Shown here: positions 35,906-48,766 of the stretch, piece after piece
Numbering within the stretch: position 1 is the stretch's first letter
How the letters are laid out: each line of letters starts with the position of its first letter
DNA from: Ottelia alismoides
Taxonomy: Eukaryota; Streptophyta; Magnoliopsida; Alismatales; Hydrocharitaceae
DNA: 64,000 bases
Assembly (NCBI GenBank): GCA_037367405.1
Contig: JAZKJV010005552.1
Span: 372,001 to 436,000 of the forward strand
Direction: 5' to 3'
The notes under the pieces: generated by a model
Told to the model about the DNA's origin: nothing
Database searches by the model: none
What the model saw: the letters and a program-made list of their open reading frames with translations, nothing else
Made by a program: the position numbers and the translations under genes

Positions 35906-38900
35906 TGAATCTCGTATTCATCATGCTAAAATTGGTCAATTAGGCTCTATTCCCCAAAATCTATATGCATTTAATCATTAATAGAGCATCATTAGCATAC
36001 ATACATTTGTAAATAATATTTGCATTGCATCATGCATAATTGCATTAAAAATCCCAAGTATAAATTGGCCCAAAAAGTAGCTAGATTCCCATATTTTTAA
36101 TTAATTCATCCTAACTCCAATTTACCCCAAACCACCTCCGTTGTATAGATATTACTAACAAGAATAAATAAAAAATACAAAAAAAATACTCAAACAAGTG
36201 CCAAATAATCCCAAAGTCTAATTTCACATCCGGCAGACTAAAATATGCATATCTTCCACATATAGTGTCTGATTTTGGTCTACTTGCTTTTAAAGTACTC
36301 TATTTTTAAATACCTCTGAAATAAGACCAATTTCGTAAAATTAGAGCTCATGTGTGAAAGTTGGCTTTTGGCCTCTTTTGCGCATTTTATCTTTTTGCTA
36401 TTTTTGACTTGAGTTTTATGTACATAATTCCTTTTTAATTTTATTTCTTCTTCATTTATGTTATTTGATTAAAGTTTTAACAAATGACACAAAAATCCAA
36501 TTCTAGATCAAGACTGAAATCAAAGAAACTGACTAAGTCCAGGTGTCCATTGTGAGGCTGTATAAAAGTCTCGTATTTGATACTTCTATTTTATTTTCCT
36601 ATTTTATTATTTACTAAAAAACTAAAAAAATATATTAGTTTGTAACTAATTTTCTTGTATTTAATTGTTTTTCTATAATTTTTATCCTCTTTAAAAACCA
36701 TCAAAAAATATAAAACTCTAAAAAAATCGGTTTTCAATACACTTGGACACCACTAAAAATACCACTTTGTACATATGACCTATTCTACTCCTGGATCCTT
36801 CAGTTTCGTGAACGAAATGTTTCAATCCGAGATCTCCTTCCATGTCTTTTTAATTTTTAAATTTGTTTAGGATGACGCGTGGCAGCCCCTGCGCGTGCCA
36901 CGTGTCATCCCATTTCCTCTCCTCCGGCCTAGTCACGTGCCCCGCACGTGACCTTTCCTCTACCCAAGTCACGTGTGGCACTTAACCCGTCCCTCCTCTC
37001 CTTCCTCCAGCAATGCCCGACTCCCCCACACCACTTCCACCTTCGCCTTTCATTGCGTATCCCCTTTGCATGTAACAACGCAGCCCTTCGTGAGTGCCTC
37101 CCCCTCCAGTCGTTGCATTGCCTCTTCCTACAAAAAACTACCAGCGCCGTCCATTTCACCCATCCGACATTCCACACAGTAGGAAGGAACATCTTCATCA
37201 ATCGGTTATAGTGCCCAACGATCGTTCCTCCGAGCTGTAGCGAGATCCGGTCTTCCCCCTGACCATTGTAGCTCCGCGTCCACCGAAGCTTGCTCTGTTT
37301 CAGTCATTCTAATCGTTGTCGAGCTCCACTCCACGTACCTCCTTTCCATCTACATCGACCTCTGTTGTTACTTGATCCACGCCACTTCCCGAGTTCTTCC
37401 CCTATGATTTCCTTCCAGCCCAGACCCCCTCATCTCCGGCCTTGCACAAGTTGGAGCTAAGCTCCATTCCCACATCCCTGCAGCCATAGCCCCGCTTCCC
37501 TTCCATCGTGTTTCGTCTAACCCTTGTAGGTTGCACGCCAACACCCACCTTGCGATCCTCCAACGCCTTCACCTCCACCTCGTCGGGATGTCGCTCCACC
37601 CCTCGTTGCCTCACTCCACAATAGCCCTTCCTGCACTGCCTTCGACCACCACCGCTCCCGACGGCTCCTCAATCCCCGTGCCGTCTACATTAGAGCTCTC
37701 CCGGGCATATATCATCGGGTTGAGCTCCATCGCCTTTGCGACTCATCATCTCTGCCACAACATGCCTCCAAGCCAGCCACACTAATCGGTCGAGCCCGCC
37801 CTCGCCACCTCCTCCACTGCGCTACCCTCCACCAACCACCCAACGTCACTTCTTCGCACGACCATTGCCATGCACATCACCATAGCACCGTTGGATCAGG
37901 CTACAGCCTTGATCCTACAACTCCTCGCCCACCACGAGGACCTATCCGAGCTGCCCTTTGTGCCTCAAAGTTCAGATGGGTCCGAGCCTCACCAGCCCAC
38001 CACGTAGGCTCGTCATCCGAGCATGCACCTCCACCCATCGAGCCTCTGCCTGGGACTCCCGAGTCTGCTTAGGCATGTGCGTAACACATATTTGTTGGGA
38101 AATTTTTATGGAGCCACCCTAGCAGATTTGAAAATTACAAAAGAGCCCCTTGCCTCCAGATTTCACGTGCAGAGCACGTGTCCCTTAGGCAAATTGTAGA
38201 TAGGCCTAGGCGGTATTTTCTTATTACAGATAAGTCCTCCCTAGATCCAATTGAAAAAAAACTTAACTTTTTATTGCATTCTGGTCCCTGGATCTTTATT
38301 TCATCATATATTTCTCATATGAACTTCGTTTCTAGCACATAATATGTCGATTTGAAGCTATTTCTATGCTCTATCATATTATATGCTTTGTAGAATAATC
38401 TGAAGACCATTAATGTTGTTTATCATTCGAAGAGTGATTTGATCTATGCAGGCTACTTCTTGACATTTTTGTGCTATTTTATAATGAGAAATTTCTGACT
38501 TTTACTACAAGGATTTGTGTGGAGATATTTAAAGCATGATCTGATATATGTAGAATCATTTTATTACTGGAAGAAAATTGAGCACCAATGATAATTGAGC
38601 ACCAATGATATCGTGAATTTTGGTTCTTGAATTGAAATTAAGTGATATCTTTATTATGATCACGTATAGATAGTCAAATATTTTTGGAGATTCTTGAATT
38701 GTTTGTAGGATTATCGAATAGAATTTTACATTTCAAGAAATTTGATCTCTTTGCAGGAGCTATATAGAGGACGCTTGAATAGTGTAGTTCTTGACTTCCT
38801 TTTGGTTGAAGAATCTTTTATTTGTGGAATAAGATTGTAGGAATTAAAAAATTGAGATCTAAATTGATTCACTGTGGTTACATGCAACCTTTAGCTCTAT

Positions 38901-39273
38901 CTGATAAATATTTTTGGATTTAACAACTTTTGACCTATGATTAATTTTGAGGATTCACTTATTGTATCATTGAGGATTTAATACGTATAAAATCACAAAT
39001 CCTAAGCTTCATTCTCTCTGTTTAAAATTCCTTCTCATCACATTTTTCATTTTATTTACAACACAGAGATTAACTTAGAAATTTAATTAATTACTCAAAT
39101 TAATTTAAAATCATGCAACTAAAAATCACTATTCCTTATGTTCAACCTTGGTATATTTGCCAAGTAAAAATTTTTCCAAAACATTCAAATATTATGGTCT
39201 TTGATTGACTGAAGTTCGTCTCCTATACTACTACAATTTACAACTATTAAAGAGGTGGATTTAACGTTCATCA
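35906..39273 (+). mobile_element. Element D 3' LTR (3368 bp)
   Basis: Order: AT-rich left part; a cluster of four CACGTG boxes at 36899-36975; a pyrimidine-rich GC block (36990-38080); two more CACGTG boxes at 38164-38169 and 38175-38180; an AT-rich right part also present at 690-1604. Short frames in the GC block (36948-37211, 37531-37785) are low-complexity Pro/Ser/His sequences and not convincing genes. Confidence 0.75.
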
Positions 39274-39278
39274 CCGGA

Positions 39279-39690
39279 TATAAGTCGAGATGAGAAAATG
39301 GGTAAATGCCCCTTCCTCTCTCACAAAAATACAAAAAAAGTAAAAAAAATGGCTAACTCGCTCTAGCCTCTATAACTGACTCGTAGAGAAACAATCGGTC
39401 TCTGCACTCTCAACTGATTTTGCTTCTGAAGAAACCGGTTGATCTTGTAGGGCTATCAAAACTCGTTAACAAACACACACAAAATCTTAAAATCAATGAA
39501 ATCAAGAAAACCATAAAAATCAAAGAAAAATGATGAAACGTCACAATATCCATAAAAATTCAGAAAAAGCTGTAAAAATCGTAAAATGACTCAAAAAAAT
39601 CGAGAAAAAAAACACGAGAAAACTCATAAAAAAATAAGAAGAAATAAAAATCACAAAATAAGAGTCAAAAATTGAAATATGGCTAATGCC
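39279..39690 (-). mobile_element. Element C leader, part next to the primer-binding site
   Basis: Continues the leader after D. It is collinear with 44360-44755: 'cctctctcacaaaaata', 'gctctagcctctataactgactc', 'gttaacaaacacacac', followed by an A-rich stretch of short 'aaaatc' repeats. Confidence 0.8.
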
Positions 39691-39708
39691 TCCCAGGCAA
39701 CATCGCCA
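39691..39708 (-). other. Primer-binding site of element C (tRNA-Asp)
   Basis: Minus strand TGGCGATGTTGCCTGGGA, three bases from the 5' LTR. It is a slightly degraded tRNA-Asp site, in the same place and with the same spacing as in B. Confidence 0.85.
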
Positions 39709-39711
39709 TTT

Positions 39712-42118
39712 TGATAACTAGGGTTTTGCGAGCGATAATAAAATGTCGGTGTAGAAAATCTCCCCGAGATAAAACCCTAATTAATCAAACAAACATCCAA
39801 TAAAATAGAAGAGAGAGATAAAAGGTGAAGTGAATAAGAAAACTACTCTAATATTTTATTTTTTGCTATTTATTAACCAGGTAAGTGTGCCTTGGTCGAA
39901 CTCGAGGAGGCAGAATATCAATATCACAGTTTTTGAAATAAAAAGAGATTTTTATGATTTTTAATTCTTCAAGAAAAGAACTCAAAACAGATGCGAATTT
40001 AAAAAATTAAAATAAGAAAATATGCAATGAAAATACATGAAAAATACAAAGAAACCTCGTTAGGGCAGTTGTGTAACTACCCTAAAAAATCAAGGAAAAA
40101 TAATATCTAGAATAGGTCCAAATAAAGCCTACAATTCAGGGGTACAAATGCAAAGAAAGAAAATAAAAAGTCTCTAAAGTTAGGTCCTTGTTCAGGGACT
40201 AAATAAAAAGAAAATAGAAGTTATTACGTTTAGGTCCATGCATAAGGACCTAAACACAATATCTGAAAACTTTTTAGAGGAGCTGCAATTTATGGATCTA
40301 GCGAGGGCTCTTGATGCAAATTTTCTACAGTTTCACTCATACACAGCTTGGATTAGAAGTCAAGCGTGGATCTGGGTCATCGAACACGGTACACGCGATG
40401 CAATATTGTAGCGTCTAGTGTTCTTCCTCTTCTTCCCTCTTCCAGAGCAATTGACGGAGATGGCGGATTTTCGGATTTATCCCCACCAAAGGAGTAATTG
40501 GATCAACCTCGATCAACCTCTTGCATGGCTAGAGGGGTGACTCCTTCACCCCTCGAGCTCGCATGTGGTGGACAAAGCTGCGAGGATGGCGGAGATGGTC
40601 GTAAGATGTCAACGAAGATCTGAGAAAGTCACCTAGAGTTTGAAACCCTAGATTGAATTTTGTGCTCCAGTTGAAGATGAACCCACTCCAGATGAAGATG
40701 AAGGTGCTCCAGTAGTTTGTTTAAACCTGCAATTGAAGATTTGATGCTCGATTTCTAGTGAAATCGGCCAAGATATGTTAAGATCTACAGATCAAATAAG
40801 TAGCTTCCAGATTAGTGTTTCAAGTGAAAATTGACGTGATTTGATTAAATCAAGTCGAATGTTACAAGGATTCAAAGCTAAGATCGTAAATGGTTGTTTA
40901 GTTGAGCTAATTAGATGATTATATGGGCTAATAGGGGCATGTGGTTCAAGGAAATAAAATGGAAAGAGGAATGAATGCAATCACCTGGGAAGAGGGAGGT
41001 GTATGACCTTCCTCGTTTTCGCTCGACGATCAGTGATACTGGAGCAGTTTTCCACACACGGTGGTGATGCAAGGTGGTCGAGCACCTTGGAACTCCCCTT
41101 TGACGAAGCCCCGTCCACACAGAGCGATCCTCTGTCCCTATCACGGTCGGAATGAGGCAGAGCAAGGCGAGGAAGTTGGATAATCATCCACTGGATGTTG
41201 GAACTGGGGGTTGTTAGGAAGAGTTAGTTAATAATGGCAAAGTTTAGAGAGCTTTATAAGAGAATCGACGGGTAGTTAGGTGTAGTCAATGGTAGGCGTG
41301 TATTAGGGGTATTAGGAGGGTTTATTAGAGGGTTTAGATTGAATGAGTTAGGATGAGCACGGGATAATTAGACGAAGATTAGCCGGTAGAACAGAACTGC
41401 AACTCAGTTCTTGAAGAAGATGAGCCAAGTGCTGACATATGTCAGCACCTGGTTGGCCAGATATTAAAAATGTATTATAAATTGTGTATTAAATAGTAAA
41501 TGACATTATTTTAAATAGCTATAAAAATGAAAGGTATAAATAATTAATCCATCTAAATTATGGAATAATTAGTTTTGATAAATAATAAATATTTAATGAA
41601 ATACAAATATAATATTAATAAATATGTATAAGTAATACTTGATAAATAGATTTTGGATGTTTAACTTAAAAATTAATAAATAATACCTTATTTTTATATG
41701 CTCTAAATCATTATAATAATAAATAAGATATATGTGAATTTTTTGTGGATTTTAATAAATTAATTTAAGTCTATAAATAAATAAATATATAAGTTACACA
41801 ATTATTTCATTTATAAAATAGTGCTTTTAATTTATTTAAAATAATATCTCAAGAAATTTTGAAATAAATATATCTTGTAGCTATATTTATATTATATAAG
41901 TCATATTGTACATATATATACATGTCTCCATTTTGCCTTCCTTTTATTTTCTTTAGTTTTATTCTTTTATTTATTAACATGTTTTGGATGAGTAAAAGTA
42001 CATTTTTATTCATGAAAATGGTTTGTTAAAAGACGGTAATTATTGAACATTTACATGTATTTGTTAAGGGTTTTAAGATAAAATGCAGAATGAATGTTAA
42101 TGAATCGTGGATTCATCA
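39712..42118 (-). mobile_element. Element C 5' LTR (family A), internally deleted
   Basis: Starts TGATAACTAGGG, ends GGATTCATCA. Compared with the copy at 44777-47745 it lacks about 550 bp near 41865 (corresponding to about 46945-47490); both deletion edges lie in 'ataaat'-like sequence. It has no MULE. It is followed to the right by E-LTR and copia-LTR fragments, not by a recognisable target duplication. Confidence 0.85.
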
Positions 42119-42781
42119 AGGTCTAAAAGATCAAAATATTCAGTTAAACCCTAGGATGATCCGGTTGCGCATAGGAATCTATGAGGAACATGGATCATAG
42201 GAGCATAATCGGGCACAAGAATCTATGTTAATGGAGGCAAGAATCAAGAATAATTTTCTAATTAATAATAGATGACATCTTGAGATAAACAGAAGCAATA
42301 TAAATACATAGATAGTTTTCGAAGAATAGCACAAGCAATTATAGCACATATATAACAAGTGGATAAGCAATATCAAACAAATAGGAAATATCACTGCAGT
42401 GAGAAAAGGCTACCAAAAGTACTCTAGCTGCTATCAGAATAACTTGTAGAGAAGCTAACAAATTGAACGTTGCTGACCAATACAACTTGATTCACAGCTT
42501 TTCAACCAAGAATATTCTTTTTGAAATATAAATGAATCGAAGAAAATGAGAAAGAATATTGAGGAAATCACTTAGAGAGAGATTCTTGATTTTTCAGGAA
42601 AGGTAAGAGTGACTGCTCGAATGATGTGTGCTCCAACATTAGGTATGGGGTCCTTTATATAGGAGATAGATAAAAATTGTTGTTGGAAACAAAAATAGTA
42701 TGAAATCAAAGATGATTTCCTGATATTATCAAACAGTGGTTTTAAGTTGGTCTGGTGTTCCAAACAATGCGAGCACATACT
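42119..42781 (-). repeat. Duplicated piece of E LTR and copia F LTR
   Basis: 42119 to about 42235 matches 47746-47865 (E LTR; 'aaccctaggatgatc', 'ggttgcgcata'). From there to 42781 it matches 49046-49587 (copia LTR; 'tgacatcttgagataaacagaag', 'tggttttaag'). The sequence 47866-49045 is absent. A TATA box (TATATAAA on the minus strand, 42654-42661) marks the copia promoter. At about 42782 the match ends and gag-start sequence of C begins. Confidence 0.75.
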
Positions 42782-44755
42782 CGGAAGGAAAAAGTCTCAT
42801 AAGAACTCCGTGAAAAATGTTTAGGAGAAATAGATGAAAATTTGATGTGTGGGTGGGTCTTCCTCAATAGAAGGGCTTGGAGACGAGGGAGTCTGGATAT
42901 GACTCTACTCATGACTAGATGGGATAAACTCGGGAAGAGGGTCCCGAGTTTGTGAAAATGTACAACGGACGGTAGATCGTTGAAAGCTCGCGGAGTTTGA
43001 GCGTAAAATCCGTCAAGTCGTCATCTTTATTGTTAAAAGGAGTACAAGAGAGAGCACAATGTCAAATCAAAAACACGAGTGTGAAGGCGTATGAGACGGG
43101 GTATAACACACACCTCGCATACAAACATAAACCAACCCCAAATTCACCAACTTCACACAATGATGACAGTAAAAGTTCAATCTTTTATATTTTCAATTAT
43201 AAAGAGTGCCAATCAAGAGGTGTGAAGCCTATCTACATAAGATGTTCTTTTTCTTTCCCAGGAGGAAGTTGCGCTCTATCTATAGTTGTTGGCTTCATCC
43301 TTAATAACATAGGGCTCGTATGGGCAGTATAAGTAGGGAGGAAAAGCAGGCTTTGAGCTCTTTCTGGGTATAGGCGTGAGTGGCGGTCTTCAACTTCCTA
43401 AGACAGCCTGAATTACTAGTTTCAACCATTCTCCCTACCAACTATATTATAGCAGTACATCCATTGTTGCTATATTCTAGTTGTTCATCCCTCTCCTTCT
43501 CTCTTGGGACCAAGAAAGGTGCTTCGAAGCCAATTGCTCTCTGGTTTCTTGGGAGTTCGAAGAGATCTCAAGGGAGACTCGCTCTTTCCCTTAGGTGATA
43601 AAGTTGTTTTTGAACAAGCTCACAGGTGTGGTCTCCTCGGGTAGTTTGTGTTTACGCCGGCAGTGCAAACTGACCTAAACAAGACTACTTCTACTAACGT
43701 CTGAGGTAAGTGGTTGCTGCAAGTAACAGGACCTGAGAGTGACTCCAAGCGCTTAGGGCATAAGTCTAGGTATTTGGGCTCTGGTCCTTAAGTGTATATG
43801 CCTCACTTTGTCTGGACAGTACTTGCAAACAATGAAGGGATTGCTCTCCCCATACAAATTTTTAGTCCAGGTATTTTTTAGTTTATGTCAAGTTTTTCTT
43901 ATTTTTTTATTATATGATTTTGATTAGTTTGAATATTTTTAAAAATATCTAGCGAGAGTTTGGTTCTTTTTTAAGTTTTCAAAAATGTGTCTCACAGAAG
44001 GAGAATCATGGAATGCGGCGAAAATCCATGATGCGTAGAATTTAAAACCCTAGATTAATGCATGAAAAGTCGAGAAAAAACAAGTCCTAAACTAGCAACA
44101 CTAGCTTAAGAATGAATTATTTTATAAAAATGTGAAATACTCCTAAGTGTGTATTAAATAGTAGGTTTTTACTTTAATCGTTTAGTCAATCACGCATATA
44201 CCCCTAGGTTCCAGGAAATCACGTGAAATAAATAAAAATCGATAAAAACTAAAGCCCACAATAAGGTCCCCTAAGTTCATCAACACTTAGAGAAACGGAT
44301 CCGAAGAAAGTCTAGGGTCCGGGTACAAGTCAGGATGTCCTTAGTGGACTCCTTATACGAAATGTCAAAACGAGAAAATTCCCTATCCTCTCTCACAAAA
44401 ATAGAAAAAAATGTAAAAAACGGCGAATGCGCTCTAGCCTCTACAACTGACTCCAAGAGAAACAGTCGGTCTCTACATTCTCAACTGATTCGTCTTCCGA
44501 AGAAATCGGTAGATTTTGCAAGCCCTGCAAAATTCGTTAACAAACACACAAAAAACCGTAAAATCAAAGAAATCGAGAAAATCGTAAAAATCGAAGAAAA
44601 ATGATGAAAGATCACAAAAGTCGTACAAATATAGAAAAGCCGTAAAAATCATAAAATGACTTGAAAGAAAATTGAAAAAAACACGAAAAAAACTGTAAAA
44701 AATAAGAAGAAATAAAAATCACAAATTAAAGTCAAACCAAAATATGGATAACGCC
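42782..44755 (-). mobile_element. Second copy of C gag start and leader
   Basis: 42782-43060 matches the gag start at 32490-32760 ('gtctcataagaactcc', 'gaaaatttga', 'gacgaggg'); it is broken and lacks the rest of gag. The leader follows without the D insertion, so it shows the empty site at 44311-44325 ('ctagggtccgggtac'). It includes about 400 bp (about 43190-43600) not seen in copy 1. No protein can be read. Confidence 0.75.
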
Positions 44756-44773
44756 TCCCTGACAACGGTGCCA
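44756..44773 (-). other. Primer-binding site, second C copy (tRNA-Asp)
   Basis: Minus strand TGGCACCGTTGTCAGGGA, again three bases from the LTR. It agrees with the tRNA-Asp site better than copy 1 at the inner positions. Confidence 0.85.
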
Positions 44774-44776
44774 TTT

Positions 44777-47745
44777 TGGTAACTAGGGTTTTGCGGCCAA
44801 TAATAAAATGTCAGTGTAGAAAATCGCTCCGAGACAAACCCTAATAAATCAAACAAAATTCAAATAAAATAAGAGAGAGAGAGAGAGATAGAAAGTGAAG
44901 TGAATAAGAAAACTTCTCCCCTATTAATTTTCCACTATTTATAAACTAGGTAAGTGTGCCTGATCGAATTCGAGGAGGTAGAATATCAATATCACAGTTT
45001 TTGAGATAAAAAAGAGATTTTTGTGATTTTTAATTCTTCTCGAAGAAGTCAAGAAAAGAAATCAAAATATATGCGGCTTTAGAAAATTAAAACAAGAAAA
45101 TACACAACAAAAATACGCAAAAAATATAAAGAAACCTTGCTAGGGTAGTTGGGTAACTACACTAAAAATCAAGGGAAAATAATGTCTAGAATAGGTCCAA
45201 ATAAAGCCTACAGTTCAAGGGTATAAACGTAAAGAAAAAATAAAAAGTCTTTGCAATATGGTCCTTTTTCAGGGACTAAAATGAAAAGAAAATAGAAGTT
45301 ATTACATTTAGGTCACTGTACGGGAACCTAAACACAATATCTGAAAACTTCCTGGAGCGACTGTAATTTCTGGATCTAGTGAGGGCTCTTAATGCGAATT
45401 TTCTACTGTTTCACTCCTTGACAGCCTAGATTAGAAGTCAAGCGTGGATCTAGGTCGTCGAATACGGTACACATGGCGTAATATTGTAGCATATGATGTT
45501 CTTCTTGTTCTTCCCTCTTCCAGAGTAAATGATGACGATGGTGGATTCTCTGATTTATCCCGGGTGAAGGAGTAATTGGATTAACCTCCTACAAAGCCAG
45601 AGGGGTGAATCCTTCACCCCTCGAGCTCACCTACGATGGAAAAGGCTACGAGGACAGCGGATATGGTCATGAGACATCGATGAAGATTTGAGAAAGTCGC
45701 CTAGAGTTTGAAACCCTAAGTTGAATTCTGTGCTCCAGTTGAAGAGAATTTTCTCCAGATGAAGATGAAGATGCTCCAGTAGTTTGTTTAACCCTTCAAT
45801 TGAAGATTTAATTCTTGATTTCTAATGAAATCGGCCAAGATATGTTAAGATTTGCAAATTAAATAAGTAGCTTCCATATTAGTGTTTCAAGTGAAAATGG
45901 ACGTGATTTGATTTGAAATCAAGTCGAATGTGGTAAGGATTCTAAGATAAGATCTTAAATGGATGTTTAGCCGAGCTAATTGGATGATTATATGGGTTAA
46001 AAGGAGCACGCAATCCGAGGAAATATAATGGAAAGAGGTAAGAAGGCAATCACTTGGCAACAGGGAGGTGTATGACCTTCCTGGTTATTGCTCGACGGTC
46101 GGTGATACCAAAGTTGTACTCCACACATGGTGGTGATGCAAGGTGGTCGAGCACCTTGGAACTCCCCTCCTTCAAAGCCTCTTCAATGCGGAGCGATCCT
46201 CTGGCCCTGTCATGGTTGGAATGAGGCATATCAAGGCATGGAAGTTGGGTGGTCGACCACTGGTTGCTGGAACTAGGGGTTGCTGGGAAGAGTTAGTTAG
46301 CAATGGCAAAGTTTAGAGAGTTTTATAGGAGAATCGATGGGGAGTTAGGTGTAGATCAATGGTAGGCGTGTATTAGGGGTATTAGGAGGGTAGATTAGAT
46401 GTTTTAGATTGAGTGAGGATGTTAAAATGAGCGTGGGATAATTAGGTGAAGATAGGTCGGTAGAACAGAACTGTAACTTAGTTTTTGAAGAAGATGAACC
46501 AGGTGCTGACACATGTCAGCACCTGGTTGGCCAGATGTTTAAAATATATTATAAATTATGTATTAAATAATAAATGACATTATATTAAATAGCTATAAAA
46601 ACAAAAAGTATAAATGATTGATTAATCTAAATTATGGAATAATTAATTTTGATAGATAATAAATATTTAATGAAATATAAATGTAAGATTAATAAATTGG
46701 TATAAGTAATACTTGATAAATAGATTTTGGATCTTTAACTTAATAAATTTATAAATAATACCTTATTTTTATTTTTTTTTCTTAATTATTATAATAATAA
46801 ATAGGGTATATGTGAATTTTTTAGATTTTAATTAATAAATTTAAGTATATAAATAAATACATATATAAGTTGGACAATTCAATTTCATCTATAAAATAGT
46901 GTTTTTATTTATTTAAAATAATAAATGATCTCAAGGAATTATGAAATAAATCATGGTTAAACTACAATATCGAGAAAATAATTAAAAATCACAAAATCAT
47001 TAAAACTATAAATAGTGTATTTTAGATAAAATAAATAGCCCATAAACCCAGTTGTGATTAGCTCCCAATAGCAACTTTCTGCAAACGGACTCTAATTTTA
47101 GTGAAATCACTTCCATTAATTAGATAATATTATTTTATGAACTTTAAAGGTGAGTAGAGTGAAATTGGAGGTCGTATAACAAAGTTATGATATTCGGAAG
47201 TTGAGAAATTGACAATTTGCAAGTTGGATATCTTGACATATATACCAGATGTTATTTTTAACTTATTTTTATATTTCTCTATACATTTTTAGAAATAAAT
47301 AGGAAAAGAGTTTGTGAAAATATATTCATATGAATTAAATTAAAATAAACGAATAATTGGTAATTATTTAATAATTAATGAAGAGTGTATAGAGTAAATA
47401 ATTATTCTTTTTAATTGTTTTCTTTTCTTATCTCCCCCTACTTATTTGTTTGTCAACCAATCCATGCTGACTTGGTCTTGGAGGTTAGGTTATAAATATA
47501 TCCTGTAGCTATATTTATATTATATGTCATATTGTACATATATATACATGTCTACAATCTGCCTTCTTTTCATTTTCTTTATTTTTATTCTTTTATTTAT
47601 TTACATGTTTTGGATGCATAAAAGTGTATTTTTATTGATGAATATGGTTTTGTTAAAAGATGGTAATTGATGAATATTTACATGTATTGATTAAGGATTT
47701 TAAGACAAAATGCAGAATGAATGTCAATGAATCATGAATTCATTA
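44777..47745 (-). mobile_element. LTR family A, second 5' copy (2969 bp)
   Basis: Starts TGGTAACTAGGG, ends ATTCATTA (decayed TCATCA). It is the fullest copy of LTR A in the window, without MULE or the 550-bp deletion. A (GA)n run lies at about 44875-44890. To its right the E LTR continues at 47746. Confidence 0.85.
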
Positions 47746-48766
47746 AGGTCTAGCAGATCGAAAGATTCGGCGAAACCCTAGGATGATCAGGTTGCGCATA
47801 GGGATTTGCGAGGATCATGTATCATAAGAGCATAATAAGGTGCAAGGATCGATGTTAAAGGAGGTCTAAGCCTATCAGGAAAATTTCTAGAAGAAGCTCC
47901 AGCGAAGGGATTGTCGGGTCGGGTCAGCTGGGGGAGACAGTTGATCACGGACAACATTTTGTCGTGGTCCAATCAGAAAATTCCAGGCTAATAAATGAAA
48001 GAATAATGATTGAAAAATATCAAGTGATTTTTAAATAAAAAGTGAATAAAATAAAAAATGTTTATTATTTTACAATCTCTTGTTGTATGATTTTAAATTA
48101 TTTTTATGACATCATATATGCAGTATGAATAATATAGTATATTATGCATAAATATATTATATTTATATATTATATACATGTATTTTTATTTTAATATGTT
48201 TACAAAAATACAATATATTTATATTTTATTTATTTACAAAATAATTTGAGGAATATAAAATGATTTTTATTTGTTTTTAATAGAATAATTAGACATATTA
48301 ATTAAATGGTGTTCTATATGCTATATACATTGGCGTCTTTTGTTTAATGATTTTTTGTTTTTTTATTAAGTGTTTTCTAATTTTTATTTCATTTTTATTT
48401 CATTATTAAGGTTATGTACAAATGTTTAAAACTATAATATATACAAAATATAAATTAATTATTTATAGGTACAAGTTTGAAGAGGCGACATAAGGACCCT
48501 ATCTCCCCCATAGTTTCTTCCTTGTCGATCAAGTCAAGGTTTGACCTTCTCTTGGGGATTGAGTCAATCTGTATTTATTCTAAATAAATCTTTATTTTTA
48601 TTTTTCTCTTTATTATTTTATTTTTAGAAAATATGTATTAATTATGTAATTTTAACAAGCTCATGCTCAATGATAATTTATTGTATTTACATATATTTAT
48701 AGATGTTTTTTGCTAAAAGATGAAGTTAAAATAAAAGAATAGAAAATGAGAATCATAGATCCATCA
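47746..48766 (-). mobile_element. LTR E, right part
   Basis: Continues the alignment to the B LTR where 6046 stops: 'ggtcgggtcagctggg' near 47915, AT-rich sequence, 'gtcaaggtttgaccttctcttgggg' near 48532, ending AGATCCATCA. The following CGTCA pairs with CTTCA at 3776-3780. Confidence 0.7.

Larger units (their letters stand above)
33656..39273 (+). mobile_element. Element D, truncated LTR element in opposite orientation
   Basis: Starts TGATGAATCTCG (33656) and ends GTTCATCA (39273). Flanks are CCAAA (33651-33655) and CCGGA (39274-39278), 3 of 5 alike; the second C copy has CCGGG at the empty site (44317-44321), so two G-to-A changes would explain the left flank. It contains a 326-bp remnant of its 5' LTR, a disordered middle and a nearly complete 3' LTR. 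It is oriented plus because a PPT precedes the right LTR on the plus strand, and the GC block is pyrimidine-rich on this strand, opposite to B and C. Confidence 0.65.

Noticed and set aside
36948..37785. Several overlapping Pro/Ser/His-rich frames on both strands
   Set aside because: Low complexity in the pyrimidine-rich block of the D LTR, mutually overlapping, no motif.
43380..43598. Open frame on the plus strand with many Ser and Leu
   Set aside because: In the leader of the second C copy, opposite to the element's strand, no motif.
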